This document shows, one piece after another, positions 7,038-16,197 of a DNA stretch of 35,373 bases. The position numbers and the translations under genes are program-made. Source of the stretch: Methanosarcina sp. UBA5. GTDB taxonomy: Archaea; Halobacteriota; Methanosarcinia; Methanosarcinales; Methanosarcinaceae. Position 1 is the first letter of the stretch, and each line of letters begins with the position of its first letter. The stretch is from contig NZ_DAVG01000117.1 of NCBI RefSeq assembly GCF_002505485.1, forward strand, positions 1-35,373, read 5' to 3'. The notes beneath the pieces are model-generated. The model was not told the origin of the DNA, searched no databases, and saw only the letters and a list, made by a program, of their open reading frames with translations.

Positions 7038-9344
7038 TTGAAAATGAGGGCATTGATAATTATCTGCTTGCTTATAGTATCACTGACACTGGGATCAGGT
7101 TGCATTGGCAGTAGCAGCGAGCCAGTCAAAGAAACAAAACCAGTTAATGAAACAGAGCTTGAGGACGAAACCGACAATCAGACTAGCTTATTTAATTCCA
7201 CCGAAGAAGACGTTTCTATAGAGAACTCCTCTGAAAAGAGCAAAAATTCCCTTAAACTTGAAGGGCAAAGCTCCTTTTCCAAATATTACAACAAAGAAAA
7301 TCTGCAGTTTGAAGCTGCAGTTCCAACTTATTCTCTACCTCTTCAGACTTCTGAAATTGCAAATTATTATCAGTTCACCCAAAAGATTCCCTTAACTAAC
7401 GAGGAAAGAAATTTACTATACAAAAATGGTTTTATTGTAATTGAAAATGGAACTGCTGAAAACCAACTTACAGTAGGGCAGACGCTGGTAAATGAAACTT
7501 ACAAAGACCTGAAAGTGGCTGATGTTCCTATTTTCATCACGTCGGATTCTCTTCTTCACCTTTATCACATCCAGTTTGATGAGACACTAAAAAGGGTAGA
7601 AGCCGAGGAATTTTACGACGATCTCTGGAAACTTGACAAAGCTCTCCTTGAAGCTTCCATAGAAGATTATAATAGTGCGTCAGGGGCAGAGAAAGAAGCT
7701 GCAAGAAGAAATGTTGCATACTTTGCAGTTGCTTTGAGCCTTCTTGAACCGAAACCTGAGCAGATAGCAGAAGATTCGGGAGTTACAGAGGAAACTATAC
7801 CCTTCAATTCTGGGGACGTGAAAGATTACAGTGTCGAAGTCCCTTCATTTGTGAAAGATGATGTTGAAGCCGAACTGAACCTGATAGAATCTCACGAAGG
7901 TTCTGCACTTTCTCCGATTTTTAAGTATAGTGAAGATTATTCTCAGTACCTTCCACGGGGTCACTACACTAATTCAGAAATCCTTAAGAATTACTTTAAG
8001 GCCATGATGTGGCACGGTAGAATGAGTATGCTGCTTCATTCAGACTTGATTGCTGCAGAAAACTCGGAAAATGAAGCGAAAATTCAGACCATACAGGCTC
8101 TTTTAATTTCGGACCATTTTGACAGGGACAAAGACCTCCAGGCCAGATGGAATAGAATATACAGCGTGACGGCCTTCTATGTCGGTTTTTCCGATGACCT
8201 CGGGCCCTATGAATATGCAAAAGCTCTGGATACTGTTTTTGGGAATCATAGAAACGGAGTAAGCTTCGACAATGAAAGCCTTATAGCTCTGAAAGCCGAG
8301 CTGGAAAAATATGAAAGCCCAAAAATCTACGGTGGAACAGGAGAAATAATTCCAGCAGGCTCTAAAACTGAGAATGAAACTCTTGAAGCCACAAAAGGAT
8401 TCAGGTTCATGGGTCAGCGCTACACTCCAGACTCCTATATCCTCCAGAAACTCTATCCTCCTGCCCTAAACATCATGGATCTTCTCGGTTCCGAAAGGGC
8501 CAAAGAACACCTGAAGAACCAGAGTGTTTACGAAAACGAAGAATATAAAAAAGCTTACATATCTCTGGAAAGCGAATTTGGAGCTTTTAATGAAGAAGAC
8601 TGGAATAAAAATCTTTACTGGGCCCAACTGTACGCTTTAAAGCCTCTCCTCGTAAATTGTCCAGAAGGTTATCCTACGTTTATGCAGACCGAAGCCTGGG
8701 AAGATAAGCAACTTAACACGGCCCTTGCTTCTTGGACCGAGCTCAGACACGATACTATTCTCTATGCAAAACAGGCATACTGTACAGGTCCTCCCCAAAA
8801 GCCACCCGAAGAAAAACCTGTTCAAGGATATGTGGAGCCAGTGCCTGAATTTTATGCCAGGATGCTTGCCCTCACAAAAATGGCACATAATGGGCTGGCT
8901 GAAATGAAAGTACTTGATGAACAGTCGGATAAAAACTTTATAACTCTTGAAAACACCCTTGAGAAGTTGCTGGAAATCTCGATTAAGGAGCTTGAAAATA
9001 AAGAGCTAACAAACGAAGAGTACAAGTTTATCAGGAATTTCAATCAGAATATATCTCCAATGCTTGAGAATGTAGATATAAAGTCCCAGAACTCCATTCT
9101 GATTGCGGATGTCTATACTTCCCCTGCTGGAGTTCTGGAAGAAGGAACCGGAAAACTGAACCTGATAGTTGTAGCCTATAAGCAGCCCGATGGCAGGATT
9201 GTGCTTGGAGCAGGCCCTGTAATGAGCTATTATGAGTTCTGGCAGCCTTCAGGAGAGAGATTGACAGATGAAGAATGGAGAAAAAATATCTTCGAAAATA
9301 ACTATCCTGAAAGGCCGGAATGGGTTGAGTCTTTTAAGGTATAA
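7038..9344 (+). CDS. DUF3160 family secreted lipoprotein
   Basis: The N-terminus is a lipoprotein signal: hydrophobic residues 4-18 followed by LTLGSGC with the lipid-accepting Cys at 22. An acidic, Ser/Thr/Asn-rich linker runs to about residue 80. The remaining roughly 690 residues match the large alpha-helical DUF3160 domain known in methanogens and some bacteria, with blocks such as VPIFITSDSLLHLYH, FRFMGQRYTPDSYI and SWTELRHDTILYAKQ. The function is unknown; an extracytoplasmic location is supported. TTG at 7038 is preferred because GAGGGG (7025-7030) is 7 nt upstream; ATG at 7044 is the alternative. It stands alone with its own promoter region. Confidence 0.85.
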   Translation: MKMRALIIICLLIVSLTLGSGCIGSSSEPVKETKPVNETELEDETDNQTSLFNSTEEDVSIENSSEKSKNSLKLEGQSSFSKYYNKENLQFEAAVPTYSLPLQTSEIANYYQFTQKIPLTNEERNLLYKNGFIVIENGTAENQLTVGQTLVNETYKDLKVADVPIFITSDSLLHLYHIQFDETLKRVEAEEFYDDLWKLDKALLEASIEDYNSASGAEKEAARRNVAYFAVALSLLEPKPEQIAEDSGVTEETIPFNSGDVKDYSVEVPSFVKDDVEAELNLIESHEGSALSPIFKYSEDYSQYLPRGHYTNSEILKNYFKAMMWHGRMSMLLHSDLIAAENSENEAKIQTIQALLISDHFDRDKDLQARWNRIYSVTAFYVGFSDDLGPYEYAKALDTVFGNHRNGVSFDNESLIALKAELEKYESPKIYGGTGEIIPAGSKTENETLEATKGFRFMGQRYTPDSYILQKLYPPALNIMDLLGSERAKEHLKNQSVYENEEYKKAYISLESEFGAFNEEDWNKNLYWAQLYALKPLLVNCPEGYPTFMQTEAWEDKQLNTALASWTELRHDTILYAKQAYCTGPPQKPPEEKPVQGYVEPVPEFYARMLALTKMAHNGLAEMKVLDEQSDKNFITLENTLEKLLEISIKELENKELTNEEYKFIRNFNQNISPMLENVDIKSQNSILIADVYTSPAGVLEEGTGKLNLIVVAYKQPDGRIVLGAGPVMSYYEFWQPSGERLTDEEWRKNIFENNYPERPEWVESFKV

Positions 9345-9579
9345 AAGATGCTATCGGATAATTTTCTTTTCATCTATTTTTTCTTTTTATAACTTTGTTA
9401 ACTTATCGAAATTTGCCAAAAGAATTTGTTGAGTTTAAAACAAAGGAAGGAAAAATGCAGATGCTTTTATCTGTTCTCTATGCATGAGTAACTGACTGAA
9501 ATTCTGGTCATATGATCTTCCTGTAGAACCTTTCTATCAAAGATTAGTAATTATATATCCTAAGGCAGGTGGGAAAAGA

Positions 9580-10404
9580 GTGAAAAAAAGAAATTTTCTA
9601 CTTACAAAAAATCTGCTACTTATTGCTGTATTTTTGATTCTTGTTGTCGGGGGCATTCCAGTAAGCATTTTTATCCACTCAATCTATATGGATTCAATAG
9701 ATTGGAGGGACAGAGGTCAACGGTATAATTGCGTATATAATGTTAATGTAGGAGGTCTTTCCGGAAGAGAGGTACTGGGATCTACTGTAATAATGGTTCC
9801 GATTCCTGCAACAAAAGAAGGAAAATTTTTTACTCCCCCTGCTCAAAAAGACCCTTGTTTTACCCAGAAGCTGATGCACGAAATCAATAACTGGCCTGAA
9901 AGATACCGTAGAGGTCCCTATTTTGAAAATGCAACTGAAATTTTTGACAACAAAACAATATCAGGAAACTGGACAACCTTCATTGCGGAAACCGATAAAG
10001 GTCATATGCTTGGGTTCAGGACAAACGATTCAAGGCTTCAGGATATTTCCTTTAGTGTGGATTTCGTTGCAGATTATTACGATATTTTTGATCCTATAAA
10101 TAGCGGAAGCCCGATACTATTTCCAGTTGAAAACATTTCGAATTTTTCTGTAGTCACTTATGGAAAATACACTAGGTATGCCTCAAATCCGACTTATGAC
10201 AGTTATATCTATGTAAGCAGCTATCGACAAGGGATGCCTGTATCTGTTTACATTCGTTTGGAGGCGAATAATGATCCTGGAGAGTGGCCCAAAGAGTACA
10301 GGGGCCAGTACATGAACGAAATAAAAGCAACTGTTAGTGGTACAGGCTATTTAATAGTTAAGGCTACTCTTGGACAGAAATTTTATTTCATGCCAGCCGT
10401 TTAA
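9580..10404 (+). CDS. Membrane-anchored extracytoplasmic protein of unknown function
   Basis: I do not recognise this 274-residue protein. It starts with a basic stretch and one strong membrane segment (about residues 11-32, LLLIAVFLILVVGGIPVSIF). The rest is probably strand-rich, with several N-x-S/T sequons and only three Cys in the outer part. The GTG start at 9580 follows a G-rich ribosome-binding site (GCAGGTGGG). It lies 235 bp downstream of the DUF3160 gene on the same strand. Both proteins seem to sit outside the membrane, but no functional link is shown. Confidence 0.75.
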   Translation: MKKRNFLLTKNLLLIAVFLILVVGGIPVSIFIHSIYMDSIDWRDRGQRYNCVYNVNVGGLSGREVLGSTVIMVPIPATKEGKFFTPPAQKDPCFTQKLMHEINNWPERYRRGPYFENATEIFDNKTISGNWTTFIAETDKGHMLGFRTNDSRLQDISFSVDFVADYYDIFDPINSGSPILFPVENISNFSVVTYGKYTRYASNPTYDSYIYVSSYRQGMPVSVYIRLEANNDPGEWPKEYRGQYMNEIKATVSGTGYLIVKATLGQKFYFMPAV

Positions 10405-10740
10405 GTTATATTTCTAGACAATTAAATCAATAATATCTCTCAACTTTGAAGGGTCTAATTTGAAAATAAATTGTTACCCGGCATGAATGGGATAAATATG
10501 TTTAATATCTGACTTTTTTCTTTTTACAATTTTTCATTTGAAATGGCAGAATATTAATATTACTTTATTAATATGACCTTTCAGGTTTAAATTCGGATCT
10601 TTTAAGTCTTAAACGGAGTAATTCTCTGTAAATTAATCTGGACTTCATTCGGTCTTCAAACTGTAATTTTAACTTTTTAAATATCGTTGATTTGTAAATC
10701 TCATTAAACTTTGAATGCCATAAGTAAAAACAGCTAATTT
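10405..10740 (+). promoter_or_regulatory. Promoter region of the ahb/hem cluster with an AT-rich inverted repeat
   Basis: No gene is present. A perfect inverted repeat with 9-bp arms lies at 10551-10574 (ATATTAATA, 6-nt spacer, TATTAATAT). A possible TATA element (TTTTTAAATATC) lies near 10674-10685, 55 bp before the first start codon. The inverted repeat is a candidate regulator site. Confidence 0.4.
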
Positions 10741-11808
10741 ATGATCGCCATGACAAATTCACCAAGGCTTATCGCTTGGGAACTGACTGCAAGGTGCAAC
10801 CTGAACTGCGTACACTGCAGGGGAGCTTCCACTTCCTCAGTTCCGACAGGCGAACTTACAACTAACGAGGCTAAACACTTCATCGATGAAGTTGCAGGGC
10901 TTGGAAAACCCATTCTTATACTGAGCGGAGGCGAACCTCTGACCAGGCCTGACGTTTTTGAAATTGCACATTACGGCACCGATGTCGGACTTCGCGTGGT
11001 GCTTGCAACAAACGGGACTCTTCTTACTCCTGAAATTGTGGAAAAATTAAAAGACGCTGGCGTCCAGCGGCTCAGCATCAGTATTGATGGAGCAACTGCA
11101 GAGACGCACGACAATTTCAGGGGCATGCCCGGGGCTTTTGAAAGAACGCTTGCAGGCATTGAAGTTCTCAGAAAAGCCGATTTTCCCTTCCAGATCAATA
11201 CTACGGTCTCAAAACGCAACCTTGAGGAAATCCATAAGACTTTTGAGCTTGCAAAAGGGCTTGGAGCAGCTGCATATCATGTATTTTTCCTTGTGCCCAC
11301 AGGCAGGGGAGAAGAATCGGATGAGGTTTCCCCTGCAGACTACGAGCGCATTCTACATTGGTTTTATGAGACGCAAAAAGAATCGAAAATCCAGCTAAAA
11401 GCAACCTGCGCTCCCCATTATTTCAGGATAATGCGCCAGCAGGCAAAAAAAGAAGGCATTGAGATCTCGGTTAAGACTCACGGCTATGAGGCAATGACAA
11501 AAGGCTGTCTCGGAGGCACAGGCTTCTGCTTTGTATCAAGTGTGGGTGAGGTATATCCTTGCGGCTACCTTCCTGTGCTTGCTGGAAATATAAGGGAACA
11601 ATCCTTCAGGGACATCTGGAAAAACTCCAAAGTCTTTGCAAAACTCAGAAATCCCGACGAACTTAAGGGAAAATGCGGGATCTGCGAATACAAAAAAGTC
11701 TGTGCTGGCTGTCGGGCAAGAGCTTATGCTGCCACAGGCGATTATCTTGAAGAAGAGCCTTACTGTATTTACAGGCCCCGAAAAAATGGTAGTGATCAGG
11801 ATGATTGA
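10741..11808 (+). CDS. ahbD: Radical SAM heme synthase AhbD (AhbC possible)
   Basis: This radical SAM/SPASM protein has the cluster motif CNLNCVHC (Cys 19, 23, 26), the SGGEP motif at 62-66 and a C-terminal set of Cys (256, 263, 274, 312, 315, 321, 324, 342) for auxiliary iron-sulfur clusters. AhbD decarboxylates two propionates of iron-coproporphyrin III to give heme b in the siroheme-dependent pathway. The paralogue AhbC removes acetate chains from didecarboxysiroheme and looks similar. AhbD is favoured because this gene sits directly before ahbA and ahbB, as I recall for other Methanosarcina. The start is ATG 10741 or 10750; neither has a clear ribosome-binding site. It overlaps ahbA by 8 bp. 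Confidence 0.8.
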   Translation: MIAMTNSPRLIAWELTARCNLNCVHCRGASTSSVPTGELTTNEAKHFIDEVAGLGKPILILSGGEPLTRPDVFEIAHYGTDVGLRVVLATNGTLLTPEIVEKLKDAGVQRLSISIDGATAETHDNFRGMPGAFERTLAGIEVLRKADFPFQINTTVSKRNLEEIHKTFELAKGLGAAAYHVFFLVPTGRGEESDEVSPADYERILHWFYETQKESKIQLKATCAPHYFRIMRQQAKKEGIEISVKTHGYEAMTKGCLGGTGFCFVSSVGEVYPCGYLPVLAGNIREQSFRDIWKNSKVFAKLRNPDELKGKCGICEYKKVCAGCRARAYAATGDYLEEEPYCIYRPRKNGSDQDD

Positions 11809-12349
11809 AGTTGAAAACTGCAAAAATCAGCTGCAGCAACAGAAAGTCGATTTTCCCTCTGACATGCAGCCTTACGAGGAGGAAATCTCTGAATTTGAAC
11901 TTGATGAGATTGATAAAAAAATTTTGAACCAGGTTCAGCAGGAAGTTCCTCTCGACGTCGAGCCATTTGAGAAGTTAGGCAAAATCCTTGGCCTTTCCGA
12001 AACCGAGGTGCTTGGAAGGCTGCGCGAACTCAACAGGAAAGGCGCAGTAAGGCGGATAGGGCCTGTACTCAGTACCAAAAATATGGGTGGAGTAAGCACG
12101 CTTGTGGCACTTAAGGTTCCGGAAGCCCAAATTGAAGAAGTTGCAAACTTCATAAACGAATACGCTGAAGTTTCCCATAATTACCTTCGAAACGCTGCAG
12201 AATACAACCTCTGGTTTACGCTCTCTACCCCTAGCAAAAAGAGACTTGAAGAAATAATTCATGAAATCCGGGAGAGAACCGGCTGTCCTTTGTTAAATCT
12301 CCCCACAAAGCGTCTCTTTAAAATAAATGTAAAGTTCGATATCAGGTGA
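11801..12349 (+). CDS. ahbA: Siroheme decarboxylase subunit AhbA
   Basis: AhbA pairs with AhbB to remove two carboxyl groups from siroheme, giving 12,18-didecarboxysiroheme. The protein has the AsnC/Lrp-like fold of the family: a winged helix (LDEIDKKILNQVQQEVPL, then VLGRLRELNRKGAVRRIGPVL) followed by a ligand-binding half with VSHNYLRN. The ATG at 11801 overlaps the ahbD stop by 8 bp; in-frame upstream starts inside ahbD (GTG 11792, ATG 11786) are less likely. The acidic N-terminal extension of about 35 residues is longer than in AhbB. Its last codons, AGG TGA, double as a ribosome-binding site for the short frame that follows. Confidence 0.88.
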   Translation: MIEVENCKNQLQQQKVDFPSDMQPYEEEISEFELDEIDKKILNQVQQEVPLDVEPFEKLGKILGLSETEVLGRLRELNRKGAVRRIGPVLSTKNMGGVSTLVALKVPEAQIEEVANFINEYAEVSHNYLRNAAEYNLWFTLSTPSKKRLEEIIHEIRERTGCPLLNLPTKRLFKINVKFDIR

Positions 12350-12436
12350 AAAAATGGATGAAACAGATGAAACCTTTTTAGAAAAAAGGTTTATCAAAAA
12401 AGTCCATGTCAGGTGAAAAAATGGATCAAACAGATG
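12342..12436 (+). repeat. Direct repeat of the ribosome-binding/start region between ahbA and ahbB, with a hairpin and a 20-codon frame
   Basis: The roughly 28-bp block holding AGGTGA, four A and ATGGAT occurs at about 12342-12369 and again at 12409-12436 (offset 67 bp), with only a few differences. The first copy opens a 20-codon frame (12354-12416, starting MDETDETF) whose TGA stop is part of the second AGGTGA, the ribosome-binding site of ahbB. Inside it lies a perfect 10-bp inverted repeat at 12370-12392 (AAACCTTTTT, loop AGA, AAAAAGGTTT). Confidence 0.75.
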
Positions 12437-12879
12437 TTGAACTTCTCAAGCTTGTGCAGGACGGGATTCCGCTAACTCATTCCCCTTTCAGGGGTCTGGC
12501 TGCCGAACTTGGGATAAGTGAACAGGAAGTTGTTGACAGGCTGAAACGCCTTCAGAAAGCCGGAAAAATTCGACGTTTTGCCGCCTCAATAGGGCACAGG
12601 GCAATAGGAATAACAGCCAATGCCATGTGCGTATGGAATGTCCCCAGTGAGCAAATAGAAAAAATCGGGGCAATAATGGCCGAGTTTCCGGAAGTGACTC
12701 ACTGCTATGAACGCCCTCGTTATCCTGACTGGCCGTACAATCTGTTCACTATGGTTCACTCTTACACTCCAGAGGACTGTGAAAAGGTAGCTGTCAGGAT
12801 CTCGGAAGCTACTGGAATTAAGGATTATACTCTCTTTTTCAGTGAACGGGAGTTCAAAAAAACAGGGGTCAGGCTGTAA
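12421..12879 (+). CDS. ahbB: Siroheme decarboxylase subunit AhbB
   Basis: AhbB is the partner of AhbA in the siroheme decarboxylase. It shows the same AsnC/Lrp-like build: a winged helix (VVDRLKRLQKAGKIRRFAAS) and a C-terminal half with VTHCYERP, where the His and Tyr match the position of active-site residues in the family. The ATG at 12421 has AGGTGA 4 nt upstream; the ATG at 12406 would add five residues but has no ribosome-binding site. The protein is about 152 residues, a normal length. It follows ahbA after a 71-bp spacer with a duplicated start region and hairpin, and precedes sirC by 39 bp. Confidence 0.9.
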   Translation: MDQTDVELLKLVQDGIPLTHSPFRGLAAELGISEQEVVDRLKRLQKAGKIRRFAASIGHRAIGITANAMCVWNVPSEQIEKIGAIMAEFPEVTHCYERPRYPDWPYNLFTMVHSYTPEDCEKVAVRISEATGIKDYTLFFSEREFKKTGVRL

Positions 12880-12918
12880 AGTTCCAATTTTCAGATTTTT
12901 ATTGCGAGGTTCCTGGCT

Positions 12919-13659
12919 ATGGCTGAAATAAATAATTTTCTCCCGCTTATGCTTGACCTGTCCGGCAGGAAAATCGTTATCTTTGGCGGAGGTTCGGTTG
13001 GAGAACGCAAAGCCGAACTCTTCTCAGGCTGTGCAGACACTCTTGTTGCCAGTCTCGAATTCTCCCAGCGGCTGCAGGAGCTTGAAGCTTCAGGAAAGGT
13101 GCGGCTTGTTCGGCTTGATCTGCTTGGGGCTTCAGACTCCGAACTCAGGGAACTCATATCAGGGGCCTTTATTGTTATACCCGCGACAAGTAATTTTGAA
13201 CTTAACCAGAAAATCGCTGCCATTGCACGGGAGAGCGATATTTTGATTAATCAGGTAGACGCTTTAGGTAGTGTTATAATCCCGTCAGTGATAAAAAGAG
13301 GAGACCTTGTAATTGGGATTTCCACTCTAGGGCACAGTCCTGCAGTCTCAAAATATACCCGCAGGCAGATCGAAAGCCTGGTTACTCCCGAATATTCCGA
13401 CATGATTCGACTTCAGGATGAACTCAGAAGTTACCTCAAGCAGCATGTGGCAGAACAGAGACAGAGAAAGGCAATTCTCTGGAAAGTCCTTGAAAGCGAG
13501 GCTGTCTGGAGTGGTTTTTCCGAGTCTTATGAAAAAGCAGCTGAAAGGGCATACGCGATAATTTTAGGTTGCCTGGAAATTTCGGCAGGTAAAAGCCTGA
13601 AAGGAAGTGAAGAGGCTGGCGAAACTAAAAATGTTAAGAACTTCCAAAATACACCCTGA
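12919..13659 (+). CDS. sirC: Precorrin-2 dehydrogenase (SirC/Met8-like)
   Basis: The enzyme oxidises precorrin-2 to sirohydrochlorin with NAD. The N-terminus holds the dinucleotide-binding motif KIVIFGGGSVGERKA (about 18-32). NQVDALG carries the Asp expected at the active site, and GISTLGHSPAVSKYTRRQIE is the family block of the substrate side. The C-terminal 90 residues form the helical domain; the last 20 are polar and variable. There is no fused methyltransferase domain, so CobA-type activity must come from elsewhere. It lies in line with the ahb genes; hemA follows after 187 bp. Whether it also inserts iron, as yeast Met8 does, cannot be told. Confidence 0.88.
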   Translation: MAEINNFLPLMLDLSGRKIVIFGGGSVGERKAELFSGCADTLVASLEFSQRLQELEASGKVRLVRLDLLGASDSELRELISGAFIVIPATSNFELNQKIAAIARESDILINQVDALGSVIIPSVIKRGDLVIGISTLGHSPAVSKYTRRQIESLVTPEYSDMIRLQDELRSYLKQHVAEQRQRKAILWKVLESEAVWSGFSESYEKAAERAYAIILGCLEISAGKSLKGSEEAGETKNVKNFQNTP

Positions 13660-13846
13660 ATTCAGTTCTCTCAACTCTCAAGACTCTATAAATCAAAATA
13701 TTCTGCAAATGGAAGCTTTAAATAAAAATAATCTGTAAATAAAATTCGTTTGTGAAAAAAGGCTGAGGAGTTACGGACAAAGTTTAATTTACAACTCCTG
13801 ATATTATTATTCTATTTCCTGTATTTACTCTATCCGGAGGCTCTCT

Positions 13847-15169
13847 GTGACAGAAATCTCAAGTATGGTTATATCCCATAAAAAAGCAAAAATTGAGGAA
13901 ATGGAGTCCGCCTGGCACGGAGATCTGGACGGCTTACTCCACAATTTGTATAATCATGAATATGTTTATGAATGCGTTGTTTTAAAAACCTGCAACCGTG
14001 TTGAAATTTACGTTGTTTCCCCCAAGAGCAGCAGTGTACTTTTCTCTTTTGCAAAGGAAATGGGAGCTTCCACCCACATTATAGATTTCTATGGACATGA
14101 CGAATCCCTCGAGCATCTTCTCAGGCTTGCTGGGGGGCTGGAGTCTATGATTGTAGGAGAAGATCAGATCCTTGGACAGATAAAAGATCTCTACGCTTAT
14201 TCCAAAAAAGCGGGAACGACAGGAAAAATCCTTGACACTGCCTTTGATAAAGCTATTCAGGTAGGAAAACGTATCCGTAACGAAACCCGGATCAATAAAG
14301 GTTCGGTCTCCATAGGTTCTGCGGCTGTGGATCTTGCAGAGGAAATTCTGGATGGGCTCACAGGAAAATCCGTGCTCGTGATAGGGGCAGGAGAAATCGG
14401 AGTCCTTGTAGCAAAGGCCCTGGCTGAAAAGGATATCGAGGCAATCTACATTGCTAACCGTACCTTCAAGAAAGCCGAAGAAATTGCCTATGAACTAGGA
14501 GGGTACGCAGTCAGACTCAATGATGTCCAGACTCAACTTAAAAGTGCTGATGTTGTAATTAGTGGCACAGGCGCTCCTCACTACATTTTAACCCGGGAAA
14601 TAGTTGAAAAAGCCATGAAAGACCGGGAGAAAAACCGTAAACTCCTCTTAATTGATATCGCAAATCCCAGGGATATCGAGGAATCGGTTGCCGAACTCGA
14701 TAATGTGGAACTGTGCAATATTGACAATCTCAGGGTAATCAGTGAAAAGACGCTTAAAATGAGGAAAGAGGAAGCTAAAAAAGCCGAAGCTATAATTCAG
14801 GAGGAGATCAGGCTTTTAAACCTCCAATATAAGCGCCAGCAAGCTGATAAAATCATTTCCGATCTTTACAGACAGATATACGATGTAAGGATACGGGAAA
14901 GGGAAAAAGCAGTTAACAGGCTCCGTGCTTACCATACAATAGGTAAAATCGAAACAGAGGTGCTTGACGACCTTACTCATTCCATCGCAAACAAAATTCT
15001 TGCCGAGCCTACTAAAGTTCTCCGCCAGGCCGCAGAGCTCGGAAATGATGAGTTCCTTGATGTAGTTTCAAGGGTCTTCTGCCTCGAAAAAGAGAAAACA
15101 AAGGTTGAAAAAATTAAACCAGATTGCGGAAATGAGTTAAATCGAATTTCTGAAAAAGGCAACTCATAA
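13847..15169 (+). CDS. hemA: Glutamyl-tRNA reductase
   Basis: HemA reduces glutamyl-tRNA(Glu) to glutamate-1-semialdehyde with NADPH, the first committed step of tetrapyrrole synthesis. The catalytic Cys is at 49 in KTCNRVEIY. The GGLESMIVGEDQILGQ block and the nucleotide-binding motif VLVIGAGEIGVLVAKAL are clear, and the C-terminal helical dimerisation domain follows. Length (440) is normal. The GTG start at 13847 is fixed by GGAGG at 13836-13840, 6 nt upstream. The protein works with HemL downstream. gltX, which makes the same glutamyl-tRNA substrate, lies about 9 kb away. Confidence 0.96.
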   Translation: MTEISSMVISHKKAKIEEMESAWHGDLDGLLHNLYNHEYVYECVVLKTCNRVEIYVVSPKSSSVLFSFAKEMGASTHIIDFYGHDESLEHLLRLAGGLESMIVGEDQILGQIKDLYAYSKKAGTTGKILDTAFDKAIQVGKRIRNETRINKGSVSIGSAAVDLAEEILDGLTGKSVLVIGAGEIGVLVAKALAEKDIEAIYIANRTFKKAEEIAYELGGYAVRLNDVQTQLKSADVVISGTGAPHYILTREIVEKAMKDREKNRKLLLIDIANPRDIEESVAELDNVELCNIDNLRVISEKTLKMRKEEAKKAEAIIQEEIRLLNLQYKRQQADKIISDLYRQIYDVRIREREKAVNRLRAYHTIGKIETEVLDDLTHSIANKILAEPTKVLRQAAELGNDEFLDVVSRVFCLEKEKTKVEKIKPDCGNELNRISEKGNS

Positions 15170-15217
15170 GAAAAGAATCAGAACTTATATCAAATTAGTA
15201 GTAACAGAAGTGATCAA

Positions 15218-16192
15218 ATGTTTCCAGATGTCAGGTTGAGACGATTGAGAAGAGGAAAGATCAGGAACCTTGTGCGTGAAACTACTTTATCTGTGGACGA
15301 TCTGGTCCAGCCCATTTTCGTGAATGAGAATCTCGACTCTGCTGTTGAAATTCCTTCCATGCCCGGAATATATAATCTTCCTCTCTCTGAGGTTGCAAAA
15401 GAAGCAAGAGAGATTGCAGACCTCGGAATTCCTGCAGTAATTGTTTTCGGAGTGCCTGTATTCAAAGATGCGGAAGGCAGTTCTTCATATGGCGAAAAGG
15501 ACATTGTTCAGGAAGCTGTCCGCAGAATCAAGGCCGAAGTAGGAGATGAACTTGTAGTAATTACAGATGTCTGCATGTGCGAATACACAAGCCACGGTCA
15601 CTGCGGAATTGTGAATTTTGAAACGAAAGAAATTCTGAATGATCCTACCCTTGAAGTCCTTGGAAAGATCGTAGTGAGCCATGCAAAGGCAGGCGCTGAT
15701 ATAGTGGCTCCATCATGTATGATGGATGGAATGGTAGAAGCTATTAGGCAAGCACTTGACCAAAATGGATTTGAGAATATTCCGATCATGTCCTATGCCG
15801 CAAAGTTCCATTCCTGTTTCTACGGGCCTTTTAGGGACGCCGCTGAATCAGGATATTCCTTTGGAGACCGTTCTACCTATCAAATGGATCCAGCAAACAG
15901 TAATGAAGCTATCAGGGAAGTAGACCTCGATGTAGCCGAAGGTGCAGATATAATTATTGTAAAGCCAGCCCTTCCTTACCTTGATATTATCTACCGGGTC
16001 AAGATGGAATTCGAGATGCCAACGGCTGCATACAATGTAAGCGGAGAATATTCCATAATCAAAGCCGCCGCAGCTAATGGCTGGCTTGATGAAAAGAAAG
16101 CAATATATGAGTCTCTCATCTCCATCAAAAGGGCAGGAGCCGATATTATCATTACCTACTTTGCAAAGGATGTCGCCCGCATGTTGAAGTAA
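15218..16192 (+). CDS. hemB: Porphobilinogen synthase (delta-aminolevulinate dehydratase)
   Basis: HemB joins two 5-aminolevulinate molecules into porphobilinogen. The 324-residue protein has the zinc-site Cys triad at 119, 121 and 129 (DVCMCEYTSHGHC), the Schiff-base lysines K196 (SYAAKFHS) and K249 (IIVKPALPYLD), and the N-terminal RLRRLRR signature. The Cys triad marks it as the zinc rather than the magnesium-only type. The ATG at 15218 lies 48 bp after hemA, so they are probably co-transcribed. A T-rich stretch after the gene suggests transcription can stop before hemL. Confidence 0.96.
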   Translation: MFPDVRLRRLRRGKIRNLVRETTLSVDDLVQPIFVNENLDSAVEIPSMPGIYNLPLSEVAKEAREIADLGIPAVIVFGVPVFKDAEGSSSYGEKDIVQEAVRRIKAEVGDELVVITDVCMCEYTSHGHCGIVNFETKEILNDPTLEVLGKIVVSHAKAGADIVAPSCMMDGMVEAIRQALDQNGFENIPIMSYAAKFHSCFYGPFRDAAESGYSFGDRSTYQMDPANSNEAIREVDLDVAEGADIIIVKPALPYLDIIYRVKMEFEMPTAAYNVSGEYSIIKAAAANGWLDEKKAIYESLISIKRAGADIIITYFAKDVARMLK

Positions 16193-16197
16193 GCGCC

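Noticed and set aside
11636..11800. Longer ahbA start inside ahbD
   Set aside because: It would overlap the C-terminal Cys region of ahbD by more than 160 bp. The ATG at 11801 with the usual 8-bp overlap is simpler.
13763..13800. Inverted repeat AGGAGTT/AACTCCT before hemA as an operator
   Set aside because: The arms are only 7 bp with a 20-nt spacer, which is expected by chance in a region of this size.
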